Origin: Ceratothoa steindachneri
Lineage: Eukaryota; Arthropoda; Malacostraca; Isopoda; Cymothoidae
DNA: 64,000 bases
Assembly (NCBI GenBank): GCA_963969495.1
Contig: OZ018317.1
Coordinates: 221,084,235 to 221,148,234, forward strand
Direction of reading: 5' to 3'
Under the pieces are notes generated by a model. It was not told the origin of the DNA, did not search any database, and worked only from the letters and a program-made list of their open reading frames with translations. Positions 48,200 to 58,283 of this stretch are shown here, piece after piece; position 1 is the stretch's first letter; every line of letters begins with the position of its first letter. Both the position numbers and the translations under genes were made by a program.

Positions 48200-48490
48200 A
48201 TAAGACTCCATATATATTCTATCCATATCTCGACATAAAATTCATATTAGTAAATGGGCATAATATTGGATCCTATTTCATCTATAAGGACCAAAACTCT
48301 TGCCCTTACAACTCATCTGCAATTTATAAATATAGTTGTAAATCTTTCGATTCATCTTAGATTAGCTCGACCATTAGGTCAAACCATTGTCGCATCGAGC
48401 AGCATCGCGGAAGTCTACACGCACGGTGCTGGTTCTAAGCAAACCAGACCCTTCGCCCATATGAGATCACATAAAAATATGTTAGTCTGA
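48200..48490 (+). pseudogene. Penelope-like element, GIY-YIG fragment 1
   Basis: In one plus-strand frame, from about 48254, the sequence reads GHNIGSYFIYKDQNSC, then SAIYKYSCKSFDSS, a stop, then ISSTIRSNHCRIEQHRG. This follows the end of Penelope-like proteins: NIGS.F..KD, VYKYSC..C, Y+GST.R and R+.EHRG. The GIY-YIG endonuclease core is recognisable but carries at least three stops and has lost its second Cys. Confidence 0.65.
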
Positions 48491-48628
48491 AATTAGTTTT
48501 GATAAATTAGAAATTTTAACCCCGCGGAACGTCCAAATTCAGATGATGAGATGATTTTAACAATAGCGTGCTTGGCTTTCACCTTAATATTGAAACTGCG
48601 GTTTGGAAGAAGCTCGACATTTCATTTC

Positions 48629-48629
<1 letters not shown>

Positions 48630-48711
<82 letters not shown>
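48630..48711. repeat. (TA)n microsatellite
   Basis: Pure TA repeat of about 41 copies between the two Penelope-like fragments. YIYIYI peptides read through it are artefacts. Confidence 0.98.
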
Positions 48712-48714
<3 letters not shown>

Positions 48715-48715
<1 letters not shown>

Positions 48716-49113
48716 AACCTCAGAGTAATTCCACACCCATGTACAACGAAAGGACACAAAATAGAAAAATATTATCAAAGACGGATATGAAGTATAAAAC
48801 CAAATATAAATTCATTTGCCCTAGCTGTAAGTTGGGGACCTATATAGGAAGCACAGTACGTACTCTTCAGTCGCGGTTTTGTTCTCACATGGGAATTAGC
48901 CATAGCACCGGTAAAACATTAAGTAACAAAGAGTTTTCTTCGATCAGGAAACATGCTATTGATTGTAAAACAGACGTGTCCTTAAATGATTTTTCTGTCT
49001 TAAAATTTGCTAAATCTATTTCATCTCTCCGCATTAAAGAATCCCTCTGTATTAAATACAACCACCCAAATTTAAATAAGGACACGCCATCCTTTCCTCT
49101 GTTTATAACTTAA
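48715..49113 (+). pseudogene. Penelope-like element, GIY-YIG fragment 2
   Basis: This is an open frame to a stop at 49111-49113. It reads YKFICPSCKLGTYIGST followed by RTLQSRFCSHMGISH, SNKEFSSIRKHAIDC, then LRIKESLCIKYNHPNLNKD and PSFPLFIT. This is the GIY-YIG nuclease and C-terminus of a Penelope-like element: the GxYIGST core, the catalytic-region Arg, the CPSC zinc-type pair and the final LN.D.PS.PL motif are all present. The reverse transcriptase is missing; the copy starts directly after (TA)n. It is in better condition than fragment 1. Without the RT it should be inert. Confidence 0.85.
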
Positions 49114-50197
49114 CCAAGCTGTATTCATTCTTTGAATTCCTTCCTGTTTTCACTCGTCATTGTGATCCGACCATGTAAGGTAATGTTTCAGTGTCTATAT
49201 TTTAGTTTTACCTTTTGTTTGTATCCAATTCTCTATTTTTCCATTTCAATTGTTTAATTTTGTAATATTACGTTTACTTTGTTTGTCCTTAATTAATAGT
49301 ATCTCTTTACAAATATTTTCTGCTGTAAGTTAAATTGTCGAATTTGCGTCACTTACTGAAGAGTGGTGTGAATGAGGGTCGGTGAGTTCCGTGTCACGGT
49401 CGTTGAGTATCCTGTTGAGTCGAGTTGGTGCTTCGGTGAGATGAATGTGGCTCCTTGTTGAAATGTTGGATGGAGTCCATGGTTGTACTTAGTTCCGTTG
49501 AAAGAATTCGAGGATGACTCCAGAAATTTGATGCGATGGTTTCGTATGGTGATGATCGTTTTGATTTTTTTTAGGTCAATCCGGTCAATGATGATGATTT
49601 TTTAAAAAATTTGAGGTTACTCCAGGGTCATCACTTGTAGCATAAGGGGTTGGTTGGTTGATACTTTGATTTATTGTGCTAGGGTCAACCACTAAGGGCT
49701 GGAACAATATTTCACCTCTGCTACATGATTCGAGTTCGTTCTTGAGGATGTCCGACAAATAAGTTCGTATTAGGATTTTTTTTAAATGACTTGATAAAAA
49801 TAACTTTATTTGGGAATTTGAGATTTTTATGATGAAGGGCTGGAGCTTGGTGAATCCTATCCACCGAAGTGGACGGACCACAATGATGAAGAAGTGTGTG
49901 CTCAACAGTTTTTAATGTGGGTGTGCTCTTATGAACATAATGTCTCCTGTTTTATATGAGTAGAGAAGCGAGGTCGTGTATCCAAGGAATTTGACAGAGA
50001 GGTCGAGGGAGAAAGATAACGAAGTTGGAAAGCAGAACTATTGCTGTTACAAGTCAAGGGCCAATAAATAATCGTTAAAGGGGTCTTGTGCCGACGGAGT
50101 TTAAGAGAAGATGAATAAAGCTCACATAGTTGCTAGGCGATACCTAAGTGTAAGAAAGAACGAGTACATAGTCAGCACAACATTTGTGTACATGGAT

Positions 50198-50199
<2 letters not shown>
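49114..50199. other. Unannotated stretch
   Basis: No recognised coding sequence. The first part may be the 3' untranslated region of Penelope fragment 2. Around 49370-49600 the plus strand is rich in GGT/GTTGAG words with no clear period. Confidence 0.4.

Positions 50200-50259
<60 letters not shown>
50200..50259. repeat. (TA)n microsatellite
   Basis: Pure TA repeat directly abutting the left arm of a long inverted repeat. Confidence 0.98.
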
Positions 50260-50260
<1 letters not shown>

Positions 50261-50262
<2 letters not shown>

Positions 50263-50380
50263 ATGACCGGCAGAAAAAAAATGAAAAAGGTGCTTCCAAG
50301 TACTTTCGAACTTTATTCAGTTCATTCTGAAGGATAACTACAAGAGAAAATATTATAATAAGGATATATATAAGTTAGTA
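50261..50380 (+). repeat. Inverted repeat, left arm (possible Penelope-type end)
   Basis: CAATGACCGGCAGAAAAAA begins right after (TA)n and leads to CCAAGTACTTTCGAACTTTA and GGATAACTACAAGAGAAAAT. The reverse complement of 53301-53415 matches it at about 90% by eye. The arm orientation places (TA)n outside. Confidence 0.88.
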
Positions 50381-51522
50381 AAAGATTGAAGAAGTCTAAA
50401 TATCTTTATGCATTAGTACGTACATAAATACAGCGACACAGCTGTGTGACTTCCCCCCCCTTCTTCCAAATTCGCCTTTTCGCTTCGAATTCCCTTCACC
50501 CCTTTTCGCGCCTTTTAGAAAACCAAATTCGCGACCGGCCACACAGGAAAATGTCTGCCTCAAAAGACACCTGCCAGCCGACGAGGGTCCGAATTTCTTC
50601 GCGATGTCATAAACCTGCGACTTGAGACGATGAAAGCTCGGATGGCGCCGAGGTGGGAATGTTTAGCAGGTCCTGGCGGCAGACGAAAGGTCTTTTCGCG
50701 CGACGATAAGAACTTTATGAGAATCCGGTGCTCTCTCTGATTTTAGCTCTTGAGGGAAATAAAAAGGAAAAGTGTCCCTGGAGTCAGGCAAAAGATCTTA
50801 GACCTACGTTGTGTGTGGAGCTAGTCCCACAAAGGAAACAGTTCGCCCGTTGCAAGGAAGAAACTTCGGAGAATTTTTCGTTGCCGTCACGGTACTTGTA
50901 GGTGCTAAACTTCTCGCAGACCTCCCTTCCCTCCCCTTCAGAGTGAGAGGTTACACAGGACCTCACTCTGCGGATTACCCTAGACGCAGCTACGAGTAGG
51001 TAATCATTTTTGGCTACCCACTTCAAGTGCCAATAATCGGAACGGTCACTTCGAGGAGAAGAATTCCGATTTGAGTCACAGTTTGACTCACCGTCGCGAT
51101 CCGGCCTAGGATCATTATATCAGGATACCGGTCTAGGATTACACCCACATTCGGCAACCTAGGACGACCGGGCTAAGTGCGAACATTGTCAGAAGAAGAA
51201 GACATTCACTGTCATTCTCTAAATACTTACGAACTCAAAGGTATCGTTAAAGTGAATTATTACCTCGCCTAACTTCACCAGTTTAATCGTTAACTATAAT
51301 TTCCATCCCGAGCTCGTAACCTTGAGTATTACAAGTGATTAATTCAGTGCTTAATTCTGTGATATTATTCAATTCATTCTGTCGGGTGCAATTAAGGCTC
51401 AAGCATCCTAGTAAGTTGATTTCAAGTGTAATCCCCACGACATTATATAGACTTACCACTTCAGTGCGAAGGTTAATCCTATTTATACATATATATGCTA
51501 TTTCATATTTCCAATTTATGTA
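50381..51522. other. Moderately GC-rich block, nothing recognised
   Basis: Between the left arm and the mariner is about 1.1 kb with higher GC than its surroundings (about 50500-51200). No open frame with a motif is seen. Its position and composition could suit an LTR or untranslated region, but there is no direct support. Confidence 0.35.
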
Positions 51523-52913
51523 TTGGGTTGAGGAATAATTTATTGCGGTTTTATCAAATTTATTCATTACCATTAACAATTTTAAAAAAACTTTATTTTT
51601 ATTGATAACAATATGCAATTTAATCAATAATATATTCTTCGTTGTTATTTACGACTTTTTCCCAACGTTCAACTAGTTTTTCGATGCCTCTGCAATAAAA
51701 ATCTCTAGATTTTGACTTGAAGAATTCGTCTAACCAGGTTCTTAATTCCACATCGTATTGAACGAAACACCGCGCGATCGGAACAGACGGAAATCCGATG
51801 GAGCCAAGCCTGGCAAATATGGAGGATGCGGCAGGATTTCCTAATTAAACGTTTTGATGCCGTTTTTTGTTATATTGGCAATGTGAGGACGAGTATTGTC
51901 GTGTTGCAGAAGGACTCCATAACGTCGATGAGGTCGCTTTTCACGAATAGCTTCGGCGAGTCGATACATTTGTTGAACGGAGAATTTTGCATTCACAATC
52001 TCGTTGTTCGCAAGGAGCTCATAAAGAATGATGCCTTCACAATCCCACCACACATACAGCATCGTTTTTCGTGGTTGAAGTCCCTGCTTTAATCGCGGAA
52101 GTGTTTTTTTATTGGGGCTAAGCCATTGTTTTCGATGGTTCATGTTGATATAAACACACCACCTTTCGTCGCCAGTGATGATGCGGTGAAGAAATCTGTC
52201 CTTATATCCACGAGTAGGCTTGTGACGAGCAAGCAAACCTGCGGCAATCGTGGAGCCTTGAAGTTTGTTGCTTTCGCTCAAAGGGTGCGGAACCCATGCA
52301 CCGAGCTTTTGAACTTTCCCTATCGAATGAAGGTGATTCACTACAGTTTTCTGATCACACGCAAATTGTACAACCTATTCTCTAATCGATTGATGAGGAT
52401 TTTCATGAAGAAGGTCGTTCAATCGATCTTCATCCAACTTAATGGGGCGACCAGAACGTTCTTCGTCATTAAGATTGAAATGACCGTTTTTAAATGTTAA
52501 ACCACCATTGAGCTATCCTTTCTGATAAAGCATTTTCTCCGTACACAGCACAAATATCGCGACGAGCTTTGTTTGCGTTTCAATTGTTTCCCGTTTCCAT
52601 TGAAAATGAATAACAACAAGTGTCGAAAATGCGCCTTTCTTTCAACTTGACATTCCATTTTGAGGGTACAGAACAAAAATGAAATTAACACAACTTTTAA
52701 ATAAACCGCAATGACTTATTACTCAACTTCAAGACGCAGCCTAAGCAAAAGCCTAATAGTCCTCGCTGTTAAGAGACGTAGCCTAACCTTTGCAAATTTT
52801 GCTCTCATTATTTATTATTGTTTCTTAATATGTGCACAAATCACGTCAACAAAACTTAAATCAACACAACATTAAAAAAAACCGCAAGAACTTATCCCTC
52901 AACCTAATATATG
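51523..52913 (-). mobile_element. Mariner-C with duplicated right end
   Basis: The left terminus at 51523 reads TTGGGTTGAGGAATAATTTA followed by TTGCGGTTTT. Two inverted counterparts lie on the right: one at about 52701-52728 (reverse complement GTTGAGTAATAAGTCATTGC) and one at 52880-52910 (reverse complement TTAGGTTGAGGGATAAGTTC), about 180 bp apart. Each is preceded by a similar AACACAACxTTTAAA-like stretch. The outer copy matches the left end better. A near-complete mariner gene lies between. Confidence 0.78.
51620..52680 (-). pseudogene. Mariner-C transposase, near full length, frameshifted
   Basis: The minus strand opens with MECQVERKAHFRHLLLF (near 52655), a typical start. It continues with the helix-turn-helix region and FKNGHFNLNDEERSGRP (near 52440-52495), then LGAWVPHPLSESNK, IITGDERWCVYIN (first catalytic Asp, near 52170), KTMLYVWWDCEGIILYELL, LLQHDNTRPH (second Asp, near 51890), and after a frameshift HPPYLPGLAPSDFRLF (third Asp, near 51810). 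It ends with RGIEKLVERWEKVVNN. All three Asp positions survive, so this is the least decayed mariner coding region here, but frameshifts and stops interrupt it. Confidence 0.88.
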
Positions 52914-53226
52914 AAAGTGTATTTTTGTATCTGTGTGTTTTAACTATTTTGGACGGTCCTTTGGCAATTGATAAGCAATCCCCTCGGCTCAATTCTCAAT
53001 ATTACATAAGTCCACCTATGACTGGCTTTTACTGAGTGAAAACACACTCAGGGGATCATTATCTTAATTTTGATCAAAAGGGAAACACCGGGGTTATTCT
53101 TATTCACTGGAAGTGTCTACGGTAGGTGTATTGGCTACACTTCACTCCCCTTTACCTTTGGTGCGGAATTAAAATAGATGCCAAGTAAGTGGTACTTGGA
53201 TTACCCACTCACTAACCCTCGACCTA

Positions 53227-53293
53227 GATAAAGGACCCCCTCAAAGACAAGAAATCACCAATGCTGAAGTAGGAGAGGGACGGGTCCTTTATC
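53227..53293. repeat. 12-bp inverted repeat hairpin
   Basis: GATAAAGGACCC at 53227-53238 and its exact complement GGGTCCTTTATC at 53282-53293 enclose a 43-nt loop. It lies just inside the right arm of the larger inverted repeat. No role is assigned. Confidence 0.6.
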
Positions 53294-53300
53294 TTTTACT

Positions 53301-53415
53301 AGCTCATATATACCCTTATTATAATATTTTCTTTTGTAGTTATCCTTGAGAATGAACTGAATAAAGTTCGAAAGTACTTGGAAGCACCTCTTTCCTTTTT
53401 TCTGCGGGACATTGC
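53301..53415 (-). repeat. Inverted repeat, right arm
   Basis: This is the partner of 50261-50380 in opposite orientation. It ends ...GGACATTGC, followed by a short TACACATATATG that looks like a decayed TA tract. Confidence 0.88.
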
Positions 53416-53429
53416 ATACACATATATGA

Positions 53430-54680
53430 AAACAGAAATAACTTTTCGTTTGTATTTTCCTGGGATTCTTCTCTATGGCTTTAGTATTATAAATTTAGTT
53501 GATTTGTGTTTCTTTGTCTTTCTTATTTCGTTCTTGTATTTTCTTTATTTTCTTCTTATTGCATTCTTATCTCCTCTTCCCCTTTGCAATTTTTCTGAAG
53601 TTGTATGTTTTTAGGATACAGCTTCGTGATTGTCTATTTTGCATGTTTCTTTGAAAGATAGCGTCCTCTATATGTCCTTGTCGTGTTCCAACGAATATCT
53701 CAACTTATAGATTCCATTATAGATCCTATGCAGGATTTTGTCCAAATCTCAGTCTTCGGCGAATTTGTGTAAATAGTGTAAATATTTAAGTTGATCTCTT
53801 CTGCTAAAATTACTTTTGTACTTTTGCTTCTCTCGTAATGGTGTTAATTTGTTCCAGGATGGTGTCGAACTTCTGGTTTTCGAGGGGATTTTTTGTTTTC
53901 TTGGATTTTATTCTTTGGGCTGATCTTTGTGTTACTTTCTTTCTCCTCTGAGATTGTCTTTATTGCGCGTCAGTTTTTTCTTTTGTTTCCTGGTCGTATG
54001 TGGGTTTCTCTTTGAATTGTTTTGCACTTGTCTTTTTCATGTTGGGTGATTTCCGAAATTTTGGATTTGTTCTGTGGGTTTACTTTTTTCTTATTTATTT
54101 GTGGAGAGTGGAGAATCCTCTCTCTCTCTTCTCTTCGCTTTCGTCTAAGGAGTATTCGGTGTTTTCATTTCTCCCAACATGAGCCTTATATGTTGAAAAA
54201 TAGTCATGCGGGTAGGCTCACACAGCAAAAAAAGAGATCAAAATCAAAATTGAGAAAAATCATCCAAGAATCAAAATAAGTGCAATAATCAAGTTTAGAA
54301 ACCACACACTTGTGTTTAAAATAGTCTGCCTGGCAACAAAGATGACATAAATATCTGGCAGAATGGCCTACGCTTGTTTTACGTAAGAATTCCTCGAAGG
54401 AAATGCCCTAACTACGGGGGCTACACTGAACAATGCTAATGGATTGTCGCAATAGGAAGGAAAACATCACAAGAAACGAAAAGGAATAAAGAGACAAACC
54501 AGAAACAAACATAAAGTGACAGGCGCAGTCGTAGCTAACGCTAACGTACAGGTAAAGAGGGGAGGGAAGCAAAAACGCACCTAACCGACACAAACGAGTC
54601 ATCAATTACGTGCATACTTTACGCGCACATAATGAATATACTGTATGTAAACCTGGCACTTTTGCTGAAACCTTCAATAC
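53430..54680. other. Unannotated stretch
   Basis: No recognised gene. The plus strand is T-rich; on the minus strand a Lys/Glu-rich reading with NQKFDTILEQINTITREAK near 53820-53880 may be part of an ORF1-like coiled coil, but this is weak. Confidence 0.35.
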
Positions 54681-54683
54681 CAT

Positions 54684-55560
54684 AGTATAAAAAAAAATGG
54701 TATTAAGATGGTCGTTACTTGAGAATCCACCCTCCTCAGAAATTCTGAAACTCATTGTGGACAAGGTTACTGGGCAAAACAAACAACTAAAAGAAGATAA
54801 ACAACAGGAAATGTCATCCGACCAAGAACTGGCGACAAGTGAATAAGGAAAGAAGACAGCGACTGAAAGTAGCATAAAGAAGATTGAGGCCGCAGAACTC
54901 CACCTCAGTAAGGAGAATCCCCTTCCAAGAGGAAAGAAACAACGAGAGGTAGTGAAGGTCTTACGATAATGAACATTCAAATGGGCCTCCATAGAGCTGG
55001 TGGTACCGGCACTTTCAAGAGAGCCCATCAGAGAAACAAGGAAGGATAACTGAAACGATCCATAATAGTTCACCATTCCTCCGCAGAAGAACTAAGCTAG
55101 GGATGAATGGTACGCCATTGTTTACAGGAAGAGTGACAGAAGTACAACAATCATACTCCAGCTTCCAATGAGCTAAAAGAACCGATGAACAAATTAATCC
55201 TAAATGCGATCAGATCTTCCGGCTCTAAACGACTCGCCCCAAAGAAAAACAGTCTCACCTATTTTGACACTCAATTCAGTCCATTAATAAGAACACCTGA
55301 CGAAAACAACGATAATGAGCTAGGTTATACATAGCTCAACCATGCATTCACACAACGGTATCAATATTACAAAATACAAGAATGAAACAGAGATAGAATG
55401 ATGACCCCTTCTTCATGAAGACAACAAAATAAAAGAGCAGGAATTAGGGAGAAAATGACAACAGAAATTGACCGCTCTCCCGTCACAGGTAGAAAAGTCG
55501 ATTTGGCCGACTGGATGAATGAAAGAGTAGAATGGCAGCTCAAGAAAATTGGGACACGTG
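54684..55560 (+). pseudogene. Degenerate plus-strand ORF, unknown, possibly ORF1-like
   Basis: An ATG at 54697 opens about 49 codons with SSEILKLIVDKVTGQNKQLK, then a stop, and the same frame continues with a charged segment (ESSIKKIEAAELHLSKEN). Later, near 55455-55555, another frame reads MTTEIDRSPVTGRKVDLADW. The helical, charged composition recalls ORF1 or gag proteins of retroelements, but I recognise no domain. It could also be chance. The minus-strand 156-codon frame here is probably a shadow. Confidence 0.25.
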
Positions 55561-55724
55561 GTTCGGATTCCTTGCAAATCAGTAAGTCCAAATAATAGAA
55601 GTGTTCGATTCGATTTTTCTATCTTCACCTTTACTCGGGAAGAAGGTCAACTTAGATCAACTTCTCATCACTTACGAATATTTTTCAATACACCCTTTCA
55701 CTCTTCTTCTCCTCTCCTTCAGGC

Positions 55725-55727
<3 letters not shown>

Positions 55728-55806
<79 letters not shown>
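55728..55806. repeat. (TA)n microsatellite, left of palindrome
   Basis: Pure TA repeat of about 39 copies, 30 bp before the left arm of the palindrome. Confidence 0.98.
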
Positions 55807-55808
<2 letters not shown>

Positions 55809-55835
55809 TAAAAGAACTCAATGACGAGTTATGGT

Positions 55836-56011
55836 ATATGATAGTGAAACCACTGTATAGTAGGAGCCAAAAGTTTAATTTACGAGACTAGTTTCAGTAT
55901 GTATGTAGTTTATCATACCCTCTTTAGTATACGACTGAAGAGGGTATGATAAACTACATACTGCAACTAGTCTCGTTAATTAACTTTTGGCTCCTATACA
56001 GTGGTTTCACT

Positions 56012-56018
<7 letters not shown>
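55836..56018. repeat. Palindrome (fold-back) between two (TA)n tracts
   Basis: The left arm (about 55836-55925) and right arm (about 55938-56018) are reverse complements with only a few small indels, including a 3-bp and a 4-bp duplication in the left arm. Shared blocks include GATAGTGAAACCACTGTATA and GTTTATCATACCCTCTT. The spacer is about 12 bp. (TA)n lies on both sides (55728-55806 and 56015-56078). No coding content. Confidence 0.92.

Positions 56019-56078
<60 letters not shown>
56015..56078. repeat. (TA)n microsatellite, right of palindrome
   Basis: Pure AT repeat of about 32 copies that continues directly from the right arm. Confidence 0.98.
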
Positions 56079-56965
56079 TTCAGCTACGAAAAAAGTCCTT
56101 AACATATGCCACCTTTTTATCTTTTGAGTAATTCTAATATTTAAAAGATGGTGTTCGGGCTATGTTCACCTAACAAAAGAATAAGTATATAATAGGTAAA
56201 ATTATTCAATGGAATTCTCGGGCAATTTACTCAACAAAAGAAGTTACAAGTAGGGAGTGGTCTTGATCGTAGAACTTGGGCATTCATTTAGATAGGCTAG
56301 AATTTCACGATAAATAAAAGAAACAGGTAAATTCATCATTCTCCTACGTCAACGTGACAACATGGTGGTATAAGTTGTGGAGTTCATTATTCCTTGGCAT
56401 AAAATACTACTTCCCTTTCCCCGATGAAGACATGCTGCCACATCCAATGATAGAACCACCTCCATGTTTAACAGTTGCTACCACACAATCAGGGTGAAGT
56501 GCTTATCCAACTCTTCTTCGCACAAAGGTAGCTACAGTAGTGCTGAAAATATGCAAAATTGTTATAAAAAAGTTAATCTTTTTCAATAATTTTATTCTAA
56601 GATATATTTTAATGGAATTACCTAAATTACATTACAAGAGTCTTTCTTACAGATCTGATAATTACTTTCATTTGACCAGGTAACTTTTAAACATTGTTCA
56701 TTTTTGGGGATCATTGTCTCCTTCTAACTCTTCTGGTGAGATTTTATAACATAAAGCTCCAATGAACTAAACATTTTTATAAGATGTTTATTTGTGGTTC
56801 TGTACTCAAGCCCGAAGGATAGATCAAACTTCTCGAAGTGCTGTAAAACGTTTACTGCTAATTATCTTTCCTGAGACAAAGATCTTGATCGCTTGATATC
56901 GTTGCATAGTGGTTTGGGCATCATATCTTTAACCTTTTATTTTTTATGTTTTTTAATTTTTGTTA
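56079..56965. other. Unannotated AT-rich stretch
   Basis: No gene recognised. Open frames are short and without motifs. Confidence 0.45.
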
Positions 56966-56967
56966 TA

Positions 56968-58281
56968 CAGTTACCCCCCAAAACGGGCCTGAACACACTT
57001 TTTGTGATATATCTTTCATTAATTCACTAATCACCCTTACTTTGCAGAAGCAACCACCTGTGAACACAACTAGATCTCAATGGGAGCTCCAGCAAAGATT
57101 CTACTGCGTCAAACATTACTACAAGACAGGCTCGTTCAAGAAAGTGCAGGACACTTTCGTGCATTAGTTCGAATGTAAAAAAAAAACTCCAAGAGCAGGA
57201 TTAAGGACTGGGTGGACTACTTCGAGAACTATGGGGCAGTGGAGAACCTCAATGCGGCCAGTGACAACTGTCCAAGCCATTCAGGACGCCCAGGAAGCGT
57301 ACAGCTGATCTGGTCGAGAGTGTGAGAGAGTCAATTCAGCAGAGTTCAAAACGCTATGTGCGCAAGCAAAGTCAGTCCCTCGGTATATCCAGTGAGACTG
57401 GCAGGAGAGTGATAGTAATGGATGTAAAGGCCTACATATACATAATACAGACGAAGCAGACCCTTACAGCCTCAGACAAGGAGCAGATAAAGGCCATGGC
57501 AGTCAAGATACTGGAGAAGATTCAGGAGACCCCAACTTTCCTTAGCCTCCTTTGGACCTCAGATGAAGCTCACTTCCATCTTGAGAGAAAGGTAAACTCG
57601 AAGAGAAATGTCTTCTAGGGAAACTCCAAACCAAATGAGGTAGCCATAAGCTCCTACACTTCCCTAAGTGCACGGTATAGACTGCAATCTCAGCCGGAGG
57701 CATCATTGAATCATTCTTCTTCGAGGAATCTGGCGCGACAGTGACAGTTACCAAGGAGTGGTATGTTGAGGTCCTCAAAACCTTCATGAGAAAGCTGCAG
57801 ACCCAGTTTCCGTCGTTTATGGGAAAGTTCTGGTTCCAGCAAGATGGAGCAAGCTCTCACACCTCAAACCTGTCCCGAGATTGGTGATCAGTCCCAAGAC
57901 TTATTTTGAGTGGGTACATCACAGCCTACACCTTAGCCCCCTAGATTTCTTTCTCTCGAGCTACCTTAAAGACAGAATGTACGCAGGGAGACCCAGGACC
58001 ATCACCGAACCCAAGGAAGCCATCAGAGCCATTAGTAGGTCGGTTTGTAAGGACGTCATGGATAACTTTGTGCTGCGCCGCAAGAAATGCACTGAGCTAA
58101 ATAGAAGTCATCTCGAACACGTGCTCTAGAATAAAGAAGAAAAGTCCAAAGACTCTCATGTTTTGATATGGTGTTTTTGAACACAATAAACTAGTTAACA
58201 CCAAAGTTTCCTTCAATCCTTGCAGAAAATTAAGAAATGAAGCCTATCGAAAGTTTGGGCCCGTTTTGGGGGGTGAGTCTG
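56968..58281 (+). mobile_element. Tc1/mariner-superfamily element D, TIR-bounded
   Basis: The left end reads CAGTTACCCCCCAAAACGGG (from 56968). The right end, inverted and ending at 58281, reads CAGACTCACCCCCCAAAACG. Both share the core CCCCCCAAAACGGGCC and the CAG start, differing by a short indel. TA flanks both sides (56966-56967 and 58282-58283). Length is 1314 bp, as expected for a Tc1/mariner element, so this is a complete-length but mutated copy. Confidence 0.88.
57041..58129 (+). pseudogene. Transposase of element D (DDE_3-type), frameshifted
   Basis: The plus strand reads RSQWELQQRFYCVKHYYKTG (DNA-binding domain start, near 57080). After frame changes it continues VRESIQQSSKRYVRKQSQSL (57324-57385), MAVKILEKIQETPTFLSLLW then TSDEAHFHLERKVNSK (first catalytic Asp, near 57560), AISAGGIIESFFFEESGATV (near 57690), GKFWFQQDGASSHTSNLS (second Asp, near 57845), and LSPLDFFLSSYLKDRMYAG (third Asp, near 57945), ending in VMDNFVLRRKKCTEL...LEHVL before a stop at 58127. 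The catalytic Asp residues are preserved, but at least four frameshifts or stops break the frame. The pattern FQQDGA...SPLDFFL belongs to a mariner-related arthropod group different from the three mariners above. Confidence 0.85.
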
Positions 58282-58283
58282 TA

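Noticed and set aside
48568..48710. YIYIYI-rich N-terminus for the Penelope protein
   Set aside because: This is translated (TA)n and not part of the GIY-YIG protein.
53340..53385. Hammerhead ribozyme in the CTGAATAAAGTTCGAAAG stretch, as found in some Penelope-like elements
   Set aside because: The CUGANGA core is not matched and the required helices do not form; only a short GAACT/AGTTC hairpin is present.
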